From: JBPESP01 sp051710585
GTDB taxonomy: Bacteria; Pseudomonadota; Gammaproteobacteria; Enterobacterales; Enterobacteriaceae
NCBI GenBank assembly: GCA_051710585.1
Contig: JBPESP010000002.1
Coordinates: forward strand, 1 to 64,000
Length of the DNA stretch: 64,000 bases
Reading direction: 5' to 3'
The position numbers were made by a program, and so were the translations under genes. Position 1 is the first letter of the stretch. Each line of letters opens with the position of its first letter. The notes beneath the pieces are model-generated. The model was not told the DNA's origin. It did no database searches and saw only the letters and a program-made list of their open reading frames with translations. Positions 48,048-58,559 of the stretch are shown piece by piece.

Positions 48048-48695
48048 ATGCGTATCATTTTGCTTGGTGCTCCTGGCGCTGGTAAGGGGACTCAGGCACA
48101 ATTTATCATGGAAAAGTATGGTATTCCGCAGATTTCCACAGGCAATATGTTACGTACAGCAGTGGAAAAACAATCTAAGCTTGGCAAAGAAGCTAAAACC
48201 CTCATGGATACTGGCAAGCTTGTGAGCGACGAGCTGGTCATCGCGCTGGTTAAAGAACGCATTAAACAAGACGATTGCCGCGACGGCTTTTTACTGGATG
48301 GGTTTCCCCGTACTCTTTCTCAGGCAGATGCCATGAAAGAGGCGGATATTACGGTAGATTATGTGCTGAAATTCACGGTGCCGGATAGCCTTATCATTAA
48401 CCGAATTACCGGTCGCCGAGTGCATAGCCCTTCAGGACGGATGTATCATGTAAAGTTCAATCCGCCGAAGCAAGAAGGTAAAGATGACATAACCGGTGAG
48501 CCGCTAACTATTCGCAAGGATGATCGGAAAGATATCGTACGTAAACGGTTGGTAGAGTACTATCAGCAGACAGCACCCCTTATCGATTTTTACCGTAAAG
48601 AAGCGAACATCGAGCGTAATACTCGATATTTCACCATTGACGCTACCCAGAATGTGAACGAAGTAAGCGCTGAATTAGCTGCCATCCTCGATTGA
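48048..48695 (+). CDS. adk: Adenylate kinase
   Basis: Adk balances ATP + AMP with 2 ADP in the cytoplasm and is essential in bacteria. The 215-residue product has the P-loop GAPGAGKGTQ (residues 7-16), the AMP-binding region (STGNMLR near 30-36), LLDGFPRT near 82-89, the LID start GRRVHSPSGRMYHVKFNPP near 122-140 and RKDD. The aspartate of the usual STGDMLR is asparagine here. The ATG at 48048 is preceded by AGGGGG at 8-13 nt, a good ribosome site. Upstream htpG is a pseudogene, so the gene is now isolated. It supplies the step after Apt in adenine salvage (AMP to ADP). Confidence 0.97.
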   Translation: MRIILLGAPGAGKGTQAQFIMEKYGIPQISTGNMLRTAVEKQSKLGKEAKTLMDTGKLVSDELVIALVKERIKQDDCRDGFLLDGFPRTLSQADAMKEADITVDYVLKFTVPDSLIINRITGRRVHSPSGRMYHVKFNPPKQEGKDDITGEPLTIRKDDRKDIVRKRLVEYYQQTAPLIDFYRKEANIERNTRYFTIDATQNVNEVSAELAAILD

Positions 48696-51600
48696 TCTAC
48701 AGCTAAATTCTTCAACACTAAAAGGTCGTGCTTTTTTCTCTATCTTAGCACAGACTACCAGTACAAGTCCATTAGGGATCAGTATTTTAACTACTGTTAT
48801 ACTCAACTAAACACATATACGTCAGTTATTATACCCGGATTCATGTTACAGGCTGTTATACTTAGCTTTATCCACACAACATTACTGATTGTATCTTACC
48901 GATGACGCTACGCCTGATTTTTAGAATAACATTTACCCCTTAGACATCACTTCTTGCAATGATAATAAATTATAACTATTGTTAAAAACCGCTTTCTGCC
49001 ACAATACCCCTCCAACAAAAGCACTTGAATCCTTTAAATTCATGTAGTTATTTCCATATATAAATCACAAGGAAACGGCAATAAGCCAGAAAAATACAGC
49101 GTACTGGTAGTAGTCAATATAGGGGATACCAGAAGCACCTACTCCTCGAACGTTCAAGTATTACTTAGCTAAATTCCCCAGAAATAAATGCTTGATATAT
49201 ACGCCAAGAGCACTATAGTTACCGCTGTTTTTATACAGCGTTATCCTACTGATGCGTTCAGGGTAGGTAGCAAAGCTTTATCAAAGCATCTAAATGGAGG
49301 AGGGATCGCTGCTCTTTCGGTAAAGATAGCAGTAAACTATGGCTAGCCAGCGCTGCCGCAAGTAATTACAGCACGTTATTAATACAAGACGTACCCGATT
49401 GGTAATTGTACCCCTGTATTCTTGATATCCTGCTACACCAGTGCGGCGATTTGGGGGTGCAGTAGCATATATTCTCACCAGAGGTTACCACCGCTTACCG
49501 TCGATAAGTTTCATCCACGATTATACACAGCACATCCTACCTATATCACGGCACTGACCACAAGCGTTAGACGTGCGTTTCCCAGTACGGCCATCCGGGG
49601 ATCAGCTGCTAATCTCATTCCATAAGATACTACTGCGTTATGCCGAGGAGAGCGATTATTACCCGCAGCGATATTAGGTTATTCTCTAATATACCTAGCC
49701 GGCGCTAAATTACCCATTAGATTATAGATAATGATAACTTTCCAGTCGCGCGTTGGCCGTAATCCCTAGCTACTCTGGTCGCCGCTGATGAAATAATGAA
49801 AGAACTTGCCTTCTGCAGGCATGCAGTACGTGTAGGTAATTTGCCCTAGTTTTTGTTGCTGACTACCTGGAAATCCTGTTGGAAATTCAGGTGTAGAATA
49901 GGGAGATATTTGCACATGTTGGCGGTAGTACGTTCCATTATATCCCAGCGGTTAATAATGATGCGGAGGGTATTAATATATTGCAACAGCTTGTAAAGGC
50001 AGTGCTACGCTAACCTTCATCACATTGTCTTCGCCACCTAAAGGATGACCAGAGGCCCCTTCCTGAAGTGATTAAGATGAATTCAATCCCTCGCCGTTAT
50101 CGTTTGAGGCAATGATTACAAACAGCTCGTGTCTTGGTATCCAGTCAATCCCCCAAAAATGCCATGATCTCTTGACGCGGCGGGGGTTGCTGAACCCTAC
50201 ACTTATTCCCTGAATATGCAATGTATTTCAGCCGGACAAGAGCATTTTCTAGCACCATCATCGCCCGTTCCTATAATAGTTTTTTTGCTCAAATAAAACT
50301 ACCTAGCGTCCATAGCTGAGAGGCAATGCGTAATGCTCGCGGAAGGACGACAAATATACATTTCTTCTTCCTACTGCGGGATTCGTTGGGTGGGATCGTT
50401 TTCGTTGTCATAACGTGCTAATAAAACTCTAATAGGGCATACTAATCGGTGAATTAATCATTATCAACAAAATTACGGTGGGCAAAAAAACAAGATAACG
50501 CTATTATTAGCGCGGTATATCAAGCGCGGTCTCTAGACCGCGCAGAATAAAGGCAAATTCTCCGCTTTGCACTAGCCTGATGCCAATCATCGCCGACATA
50601 CGCAGCGAAAACCAGAATAATTTAATTAGATAGCTAGTATCACTAGCTAGTACCGCTATACACTCCTACAGTAGGATAGCAGAATCGAATAGCATACATA
50701 CCACCGAGACAAAAAAAGATAACAAAGGCGCTACATGCGTTTCGTTTAGCAATGCTAAATATTTTAAACTAATCTGATACAGTAATAAAAAAGAATAAAT
50801 TTTAGTTCTGAATTCAAATGCAACCCGCTCAACTGATTCTCAACTAAAAATGAGAAGATAGCGCAAGCAAAAACCATCGATGTTAGATTGCTATAATGAT
50901 GAGATAGGTAAAATTACTGCGTAATGAGTGATAAGGGAGAACACCAAAGCCTCTCCTATTACCCTAGAATACATCAAAATAAATAAGCTAAAATAATATA
51001 TAATATATTAAAATTTGAAATAATATTTTCAAAAAAGATTGTAGCTCTCTCCATGTTAGAATTATGGAGTAGTTTTTATTAATCTGGAAATACAGGGCAT
51101 ATCCTGCTAAACGTGTCAAGGGTTTATAGCAGCACTGATAAATACTGGAACCTCTCCTGAAAGAGCAAATGATAAGTGGAGAGTATTGCGCAGTTAGGTT
51201 CATGAATTGCACAGTATCAGGCATAGTATAACTCACGCAAGAAGTATCCAAACTATAACCCATGAGAAGATCCAGGGTAGGGCGCTGACTAGCAAGTAAG
51301 TTATGAAGGAACCGGGAGGCTGGTCTAGTGTTAATAGCCAAACATAGGGGTATAAACATGGTAGTTAGGGGTATTTCGCGATCTAGAATAATTTTAAGTG
51401 TCAATTTACTGTAATGAAGTCAAAACAGAGGTCATAATTACATGACAGTGTGCTGTATATCTGTACCGAGAAAAGCTGCTATATGTCGTTATTCCTGACA
51501 GCAAACTAATTATTAACGCATTGGAAATAGCATGGAAAATACAAGATAAAAAACAGCCGGAGTAATGTTCTACAGCGATCAAAGTAGCCACACCTATAAC

Positions 51601-52229
51601 AAAGTAGCTGTTTCTAAAAAATTCTGTGGCATTACCGGATCGAACAAAGCATGAATCGGTGTAATTAATTTTGGATAATAGTCCGATGAAGTGCTTCTTC
51701 GGAAATCTGAAAAAATGAGTGAACACCGGTATAGGCTATACCTCTACTTTAGTAAAAGTAGATCATAAAATTACAGACTATATCGTAGGATATCACAGCG
51801 CACTAAGGCAGCATGATATAATTTAGTTTTACACAAAACCAGAAAATAGATACCGGAAAAAATCTAAAGCGACAGCCAGTTTTAATTAACCACCATGATT
51901 TTTTTATTAGAAACTAAAGATAATTTAGATAGCCTATTACTACAATTTCCAAAAGAAGAAAATAATGTCTGAAGCTTTACATAAAACTAAAAAAGAGGCG
52001 GTATCTAGGAAATGTAAAAATAGAAGATCTCGCAAAATTACATTAAAAAAGAAGCGCTCTAAATAAAAAATCAAGCTATTGTTTACTTCATTTAATTATT
52101 TTTTTAAAGTTTGCTATTTTTTTAATTTAACTCACATATATCTAAATTATATTAAGAAGGCCTTTTAACTACCTTAATCTGCTTAAAGCAGAGTCATTCA
52201 AGTCTATAAATTATTGTTTTTCTTGTACA
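48696..52229. other. Eroded DNA, no gene identified
   Basis: hemH, aes and gsk, which follow adk in Escherichia, could not be read. Two abutting minus-strand frames (51406-51726 and 50988-51404), divided by a single break, encode about 240 mostly hydrophobic residues and might be a former membrane protein. A near-palindrome (GCGCGGTCT and complement, 2-nt loop) lies at 50524-50543 and a perfect hairpin (TCTACTTT and complement) at 51743-51762. Confidence 0.5.
51965..52066 (+). CDS. Possible 33-residue lysine/arginine-rich peptide
   Basis: ATG at 51965 opens a frame of 33 codons with a strongly basic composition (KCKNRRSRKITLKKKRSK at the end), closed by TAA. GAAGAAAA precedes the ATG. No homologue comes to mind. 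In AT-rich decayed DNA runs of lysine codons arise easily, so this may be chance. Confidence 0.15.
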   Translation: MSEALHKTKKEAVSRKCKNRRSRKITLKKKRSK

Positions 52230-52600
52230 ATCCGGAAAATATGCACCATTGCAATGGGGGTGCTGCACCGCCATAATAATGGTATTACCAATATCGCATA
52301 CGTATTCATTTCCAGCGCTTAACTTAGCACGCCGATACTTGCATCCACCATAATAGGTACTGCGTCTATTCAATGATAAGACCAGGAAATCACGGTTTTT
52401 AGCTCCTAATTAGAGACGATAGACGATCCTAATGGCATTACCGCCGTACATTATCAATAGCCACGACATAAACAGACCCGGCCCAAGTGATGATGTTTCG
52501 TAAGTAATACCGCCAGCGAATCAGCAATTGCGCCAGCTCTAATGAAAAGTCGTTAAGTGTACTTTTATCGCCTAAGTCTTCAAGCGCACTCTTGACTGCC
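52230..52600 (-). pseudogene. thiG: Remnant of thiazole synthase
   Basis: ThiG forms the thiazole ring of thiamine. On the minus strand VMPLGSSIVSN at about 52430-52400 (for VMPLGAPIGSN) leads, across stops, to AVPIMVDASIGVLS at about 52350-52310 (for VPVVVDAGIGVPSHA) and on to ALEM and a broken match to ADAVLVNTAIA. Order and direction are right for the last part of a thiCEFSGH operon. Confidence 0.75.
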
Positions 52601-53030
52601 TGCGCAGAATGCGCCATTGTAAGATTTTGCCATCGAACAAGCATAATTGCCCGGCACTATCAATCGGGATGCTGCAAAAGTTTGATTGCTTACAGCGTCT
52701 ATAGCGTACCATCATGCTGAGCAGCATATTAACAACCCTGGAGAGTATATTATCGGCACGCGCAAGCTTTTAGTTAATTCAATCTCCTTTCCAACTGACA
52801 CTAAATACAACCCTGCTGACTAGCTAATATTATGTCACAAAAGCTTTTTATAGCAACACCATCACCGCCTGCAGTCATTAGTAGCAAACAGCGGTAGCCA
52901 TCATAGTATTCTATCGGTTATCATTCGTGCTCATACCTTACGACACTATTTACTGTTACATATTCTTTGACGCCTATCGTCCGGATGGTAACAAGTACTA
53001 CCATACCGCCTATCCACACTATAGGCCACT
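52601..53030 (-). pseudogene. thiF: Remnant of ThiS adenylyltransferase
   Basis: ThiF adenylates ThiS for sulfur transfer in thiamine synthesis. The clearest block is GQLCLFDGKILQWR at about 52650-52605 (for GELRLFDGKSSQWR). A weaker YRCLL..TAG.GV lies near 52895-52855. The ThiS gene expected between thiF and thiG is not visible. Confidence 0.55.
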
Positions 53031-53190
53031 AGTACCACCTATACCTTTTTACAATAGATGCTAACAATGACAAAACTGTTCGGATCGACGGCAATTCAGC
53101 AACCAGACGTTGTAGCGTCTCTAACCCCTCTACAAATAAACAGGACGGCATAACTTTGGTGCCAGTTGTAAAATATAGCCGGAGTAATAC
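53031..53190 (-). pseudogene. thiE: Remnant of thiamine-phosphate synthase
   Basis: ThiE joins the pyrimidine and thiazole parts of thiamine. The minus strand reads TKVMPS, then GLETLQRLVAELPSIRTVLS at about 53130-53070, matching the ThiE stretch TKQMPS...[20 protein letters not shown]. The first half of the gene is missing; ThiE sequence begins within about 30 codons of thiC sequence, so a deletion has fused the two remnants. Confidence 0.65.
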
Positions 53191-54480
53191 TGGTGGGTGG
53201 CACAGCATCATAGAAAGACACTTCATGATAATGCGTAACTTGTTCAGTCATATTGCGTCGAATCATCTGCATTAGCTCATCCCTGTGAGCTTTAATTATA
53301 ACCTGCACATCGCATTCCTATTACCAGAGGTATAAAGAAGCTCAGCGTATTTTACGGAAATACGTATACAGGAAGTTTTTAAGTAATGAGACATTCACTA
53401 TTTAACTACGACAGGGACTGCTACATGAAACGATACCGGTCAGACGGCGCGAGAACATCACTATATAACGCAACAATATACCCATATGTAGAGTAAAATA
53501 CTCTACGCTCTTTCTGCTTTCTCCAACAGCATGTTACAAAAAAGCTCACTTAAGAATTTTCCTCCACTCCTTGAACTTTCCAACTCCTGATAAAGGGCCG
53601 GTAATGGATAGTAGACTATTACGCAAAATCCACTCGCGCGTTTTATGAATATAGCGCCAGTTAAAGAGATTTATTAGAATATCGCGCCACAGTAGGTAAC
53701 CCATACCAGCTTCCTTACCTCTTCCTATAAGGAATGTAGGTCATCACTGAGTTTAGAGGTCTTTATATTAATTCTGACAAAAAAAAGTGACAGCCGATGA
53801 TCATCGCCTCTGCTTCTGGATGATTGATGTTAGCAGAAATGATAAAGCGACCAGAAGCTACTTCCTGATGCACGCACTCCGCACTGATCTTTTCTGGCAC
53901 GATGTGGCGCCTATATAACCCTAACGTCTCTGGCTTGGATGCTACTAGCGTAAAAATATCACACGGATTTGTTCTCACCCCATATTTCCTACTGTAACGT
54001 AATAAATTCTATTTCTGGAGTATAATTATCGGCACTGGCATAATTATAGCTGACTAATGCAGGGCCTACTGATCACCCCGCGGCGAAATATAGTTTGGCG
54101 CGGACATCACACAATGGATACTATCTCGGGTTGCGCCATAGGGAACAAGTTCGTCATTCTTGTATTACCCCATCGCGTTACCCTGGACGTTGTATAAGTG
54201 GGGCTAAGATGTATTTTGCGCATGAGTACGCGAACTGGCTGGTGATGCCCCTGTATATAATAGGTGCTGCGGAAGTTGAAAAAAAATCTGTATCATGAGC
54301 ATATTGATAAACTTCTGCGCTAGCAGGGGCACAACGTGAGCTAGAAAGAGGAGAGTATACATATGTAAGTTCCTTAACAAGATTACCAGAATTACTTGTC
54401 AGGAGCGCCGCGACTGTTTAGAAACGACATTGATACAAACATGCCTGCATTACTCTTTTCTATTTATAAATTTTAACCTT
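53191..54480 (-). pseudogene. thiC: Remnant of phosphomethylpyrimidine synthase
   Basis: ThiC, a radical SAM enzyme, makes the pyrimidine part of thiamine. Pieces on the minus strand: YTPEIEFITLQ near 54030-54000 (for ITPEMEFIAIRENMG), SAECVHQEVASGRFIISANI and NHPEAEAMIIG at about 53895-53790, and MQMIRRNMTEQVTHYHEVSF at about 53285-53220. The carboxy-terminal FeS-binding region is deleted. Frames are broken at several points. The direction, opposite to nfi-yjaG-hupA, is as in Escherichia. A perfect hairpin (53488-53506) sits inside it. No TPP riboswitch could be made out upstream. Confidence 0.9.
53488..53506. repeat. Perfect hairpin inside the thiC remnant
   Basis: GTAGAGTA (53488-53495), loop AAA, exact complement (53499-53506). 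It lies in former coding sequence, so it is not an inherited terminator. Confidence 0.75.
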
Positions 54481-55190
54481 ATCAGATTCTGCGGATCCTA
54501 AATTTAAAGCCTTCACCTGGCGTAACGTACAAGCCGGATTCGCCTGGCGAACAGAAAACTAACTATATTTTCTTACATTTAACTGAAATACAAGCATTTT
54601 TCCTGACAACCGTTACCAATATAACTCAGGTCGGCTGGGAAAGATTGCCGCTGTTGACAGCAAGGAAATGTGATGCGGGTTGCATTCTGTACTCCATCAC
54701 TTATTGAATCAGTTTATCCTCAATCACGGCACACCTCGCTAACACTTCTCCCAGGTTGATAGCAACTATCCTAAAATGATAGATAGTTGCTATTGTCAAT
54801 AGCGCTTTCAGAATACCTCTTCAGAAAGCGCTATAATTTACTTACGTATTTTCCTGTAACCCACTACAGATCAGCATAGACAAGCTTTACCCCCAGAACG
54901 ATACGATCGCAAACGTAAAATGCCTGGCAGAGAAATAATTCACAAACTGACATAAAAGATATCCATCGAAGTATTTTTTCTTTGTTTGGCTTGAAGCTTA
55001 TTGAATAGTAGTAATGTAATAAAAGTCCTTTGCTAATCTGTAACTATTTATCAATAAATAAATTACTCCCACCAGCGTGCTTTGGCAAGTTTTCTAAAAA
55101 ATTGGCATGATCAACTCTGAAGTGATAAAAGTAACTCTACGTGACTAATAAATAAAAGTGAGTTAACATATGAAGAGAGCAATATTCCAT
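54481..55190. other. Eroded DNA in place of rsd, nudC and hemE
   Basis: About 700 bp lies between the thiC and nfi remnants where Escherichia has rsd, nudC and hemE (over 2 kb), so most of this was deleted and none can be read. Two consecutive inverted repeats are present at 54759-54793 and 54799-54834. Confidence 0.5.
54759..54834. repeat. Two consecutive perfect inverted repeats
   Basis: ATAGCAACTATC (54759-54770) pairs with 54782-54793, and ATAGCGCTTTC (54799-54809) pairs with 54824-54834. Tandem perfect hairpins like the pair at 21025-21066. Confidence 0.75.
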
Positions 55191-55199
55191 ATAGCACAA

Positions 55200-55640
55200 T
55201 CCACATAAGCTTATAGATATCAGCTGGTATCTTTAATAACGCACTATTGCTTCCAGATAGAATCTTTGCGCTAGGGCGCTATTAGCAGAATGGGCTAAAG
55301 TTTAGCCGTCGCCAGATCCGTTGCTAGTAGACGACCATACGATCTCACATTCACGGCATTTTAGCATGTTGAACCATTTTACCCTGTTGATCAATATTCT
55401 TAAGTATCGGGGTTGTCAAGCAGCGCTTATAAACAAAGGATGGCAACTCTGGAGTGGGATGTAACTTGGTAATAAATTACGAATGTAATTCGCTATTTAT
55501 TTTCACTACCATCGGTAAGACTAACTGCTATTCGCCCTGCATTAAATGGAACTTTTTTATGTGTGGTTATCGCTTCTCTAAACTAACGCGGGCTAGGTTA
55601 ATGCGGTAGCGTTGGAACCTACCATGCTTTCTAGCGCTAA
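55200..55640 (+). pseudogene. nfi: Remnant of endonuclease V
   Basis: Endonuclease V cuts DNA near deaminated bases (inosine). The plus strand reads VDDHTISHSRHF near 55326-55362 (for VDGHGISHPRRLG), followed by LNHFTLLI, then CNSLFIFTTIGKT near 55470-55520 (for CNPLFIATGHRVS). Frame changes lie between. Its place left of yjaG and hupA is ancestral. Loss of this repair gene fits a genome with many G-to-A changes. Confidence 0.75.
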
Positions 55641-55740
55641 CAGTAGCTGGAAGAAGACGCTAACTTTTCCTTACTACAATAGGTCCTGGTAAAATTTCAG
55701 GTAAACTTATGCGCAGGTTTTAAGAGTAATAGGACACTCA

Positions 55741-56330
55741 ATATTAAGTAATCCGATATATCTACACCTGGAAAGCTGCCAAGCTATCACGTTTATAGCG
55801 TTTCTCTGTGAGACGTATATATCCTTATTACTAACTGTTTTTTTCAAAAAAAACTAGTTTTAGCGATACAGCTATATTTTAGCGAATTCTGGATCTCGTC
55901 TGGGAGACCTTAGTCGAATAAAGATACTAAGGTTAATTTTAATTTACAGCTAAAAAAGGTAAAGGAAATAATTCCCATTCCGATGAGGGTAACTTTTACA
56001 GCGTTTATCCCACGATAGATGCCTACATTGTACTCTGTAAAATTTGTATTTCTATTTGGGTAGAAAGACATTTTTGCGTGCTATCTTATCGCTGTAAGCG
56101 AGATGTTAATTCACAGTGAAGCATGATTGAAACAACCCTGGTGGAATGAGAAATAACCGAAGAATCGCTTAATATGTTACCAGGCAGCTATTGAGAGGAA
56201 ATAGGATGTATAATGGGAAATTGATTATTTATTGGCGGTTTGTAAAGATCATAATATTAAATTAATTGAAAGAATTTAACTTACACGCCGATCTGCACGA
56301 GATCTAATATTTATAATGTTAGAATAACTT
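55741..56330 (+). pseudogene. yjaG: Remnant of YjaG (DUF416)
   Basis: YjaG is a conserved protein of unknown role encoded just before hupA. ILSNPIYLHLESCQAITFIA at 55741-55800 matches its start (NPIHLRLERLESWQHVTFMA) and CKDHNIKLIERI near 56240-56275, followed by a broken match to ADLREAGESNIGI, matches its end. Frames are broken between; the length is near normal. Confidence 0.8.
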
Positions 56331-56498
56331 TGCAACAATAAGGCAGAAAAACATGATTTAACACCTGTTTTTCTACTCTATAAGACTTCACATTAACACC
56401 CTATCTAGTCTACATTTGGGATGGCAGAAAGTACTTTCAATAGGCATATCTATCGCACTTGTTTCTTAGCAAGCAACAAAACACTGTAAGGATAATAT

Positions 56499-56771
56499 AT
56501 GAATAAGACTCAACTGATTGATGTAATTGCTGATAAAGCTGATCTTTCTAAGGCACAAGCAAAGTCAGCGTTGGAATCCACTTTAGCAGTAATTACCAAG
56601 TCTCTTAAAGAAGGTGATGCAGTACAATTAGTTGGTTTCGGCACTTTTAAAATTAACCATCGTAGCGAACGCATTGGCCGCAATCCGCAGACTGGCAAAG
56701 AAATCAAAATCGCAGCTGCCAATATACCTGCTTTTGTTTCTGGTAAGGCATTGAAAGATGCAGTCAAATAA
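56499..56771 (+). CDS. hupA: DNA-binding protein HU-alpha
   Basis: HU binds and bends DNA without sequence preference and shapes the nucleoid. The 90-residue product is complete and nearly identical to Escherichia HU-alpha: MNKTQLIDVIADKADLSKAQ at the start, the core LVGFGTFKINHRSER, the DNA-binding arm RNPQTGKEIKIAAANIPAF with its proline (near residues 58-76), and the end VSGKALKDAVK. The ribosome site TAAGGA lies 7-12 nt before the ATG. A good terminator follows at 56800. It is the only intact protein gene in the thi-hupA-pur-rrn block, which shows strong selection. Whether it can also stand in for IHF or HU-beta cannot be judged from here. Confidence 0.97.
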   Translation: MNKTQLIDVIADKADLSKAQAKSALESTLAVITKSLKEGDAVQLVGFGTFKINHRSERIGRNPQTGKEIKIAAANIPAFVSGKALKDAVK

Positions 56772-56799
56772 AAGCAGTGTGCAGATATAAAGAATAAGC

Positions 56800-56825
56800 A
56801 AAGGGGTGATTACGCCCCTTTTTTT
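56800..56825 (+). terminator. hupA terminator
   Basis: AAAGGGG, a short loop region, then CCCCTTT followed by further T (seven T in total, to 56825), 29 bp after the hupA stop. Confidence 0.85.
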
Positions 56826-57169
56826 CTTTATATCTGTGTGGTCTCATTGAGCTTATGACTCTGACGGTGAAAACATAAACTAGCACTAATCACTACCGCT
56901 TATATCGCCGATAATGGCCATCGAATTTTGATGCGCATGGCAGGTAGCCTACTAAGGCTACTAATTTAGCTGCCAGTATCCATCATAACGTCGAATATAA
57001 ATTATAGGCCATCACTTTAGCTTGAGGCACCGGAAGGAACCAAATTATTTCTCCTCACCAAGGAGAAATTCTACCTCTGGCAGCTAAATGAGGACAATCT
57101 TTAACACATCTTGCAAAGCGTTTATCTATGCCAGCACGCCCTTAGCAGGGTTATCATGAGGAGTCTCAC
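56826..57169. other. Spacer between hupA and the purD remnant
   Basis: No gene is seen. A perfect hairpin lies at 57047-57069 (ATTTCTCCT, loop CACCA, complement). Confidence 0.6.
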
Positions 57170-58440
57170 TAGCGATAGCTCGGTAGCCTATATGTATCAC
57201 CGGCGGCAGAAGCTTTCGCGCCATTGTATAGACTGAGCTGTACGGTATAGGCCTTCGCCTGCGCATCAGCAATAGTGGCTCCTAGCGCGGTAGCGCATAG
57301 AATGCGGCCTCCTCCATGGGGTCAATATTTTGCGCTGATGGAGGCGAGTACCGGCGTGAAATATTTTTCCCGTATCGCTTACTGGTATACCGCTGATTCT
57401 ATCTCCAGTACGGTAGTAGTTGCAAGGACAGCCTCCCGCCGCCAATACTACACCCAACACCGACCTTTTATACCACCACTCAGACCTTTCTCGTCTAAAC
57501 GGCCTTCACTGACCGCTAGACAGTGGGCAAGCAGATCAGAACACATGCGAAGCATAATAGGTTGGCTTTCTGGATCACCAAAGCGGCAGTTGAACTCGAT
57601 AACCTTTGGCTGACCATCATGACTTATCATTAAGCCGGCATATAGGAAGCCAGTGTGGATATTTCTTTTCACTGCCATCCCTTTTACTGTTGCCAAAATA
57701 ACCTGCTTCATAACCCAGCGATGCACTTCGTCGGTAGCTACCGGTGCCGGCAAATAGGCAATCATGCCACAGGCGTTTTGTCCGATCTCTCATCACCGGC
57801 GCGTTTATTATCCTGGCTAGTGGCCATTGGCAACACATCCTCATCATCTACTATGACAATAAAACTAGCCCCTTCACCATCGAGAAATTTATCGATGACA
57901 ATACGATGCCCGGCATTACCAAAAGCGTTATCAGCCAGGATATCGTTTACGACAGATTCAGCTTCCAGCAGTGTCATAGCGGCGGTTACGCCTTTTCCGG
58001 CGAGTAAACCATCCACTTTAATGACGATCGGTGTCTCTCGCTGATGCACATAGTCCAGCGCCGGCTCAACCTCGGTAAAGTTTCATATTCCGCAGTAGGG
58101 TATACCGTGGCGGGTGAAAAATCTTTACTGAAAGCTTTGGAGCCTTCTAACTGGCAGCAGCCTGCGTTGGGCCGAATATCTTCAGATCGGTAGACATTTA
58201 CTACCCCTTGTACTAGTGGCGTTTCAGGGCCAAAAATAGTCAGCCCGACGTGTTTATCCCGGCGAAGGCGACTAATGCCGGAATATCAGTGGCAGCGATA
58301 TCTACATTTTGCACTATTGGCTCCAGCGCAGTTTCAGCATTGCCGAGTGCAAAATAGACGTTATCGGCAGGTGTCGACTACGCGGCTTTCCAGGCTAAAG
58401 CGTGTTCACGTCCACCGTTGCCAATAATTAAAAGATTCAT
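57170..58440 (-). pseudogene. purD: Remnant of phosphoribosylamine-glycine ligase
   Basis: PurD makes GAR in de novo purine synthesis. The minus strand starts at the ATG complement 58438-58440 with MNLLIIGNGGREHALAWKAA, then a stop. Later blocks are in other frames: VIKVDGLLAGKGVTAAMTLL followed by HRIVIDKFLDGEGASFIVIV (57860-58040), DEVHRWVMKQVILATVKGMA (about 57660-57735), then GFLYAGLMI and VIEFNCRFGDPESQPIMLRM (57530-57650), and LGVVLAAGGCPCNYYRTGD (about 57400-57460). At least four disruptions break the gene, yet sequence identity is high, so it seems to be one of the younger pseudogenes here. purH precedes it on the same strand, as in the normal purHD operon. Confidence 0.93.
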
Positions 58441-58559
58441 AGTGATCCAACTCCTAGGCTCGTAGTGTAAATAACCCCATGGCTGAAGATCATAGCAATT
58501 TTATGATCATTAGCGACGGTGATACTTTAATTATCGCAAATCTATCTGTTTGCTGTTTG

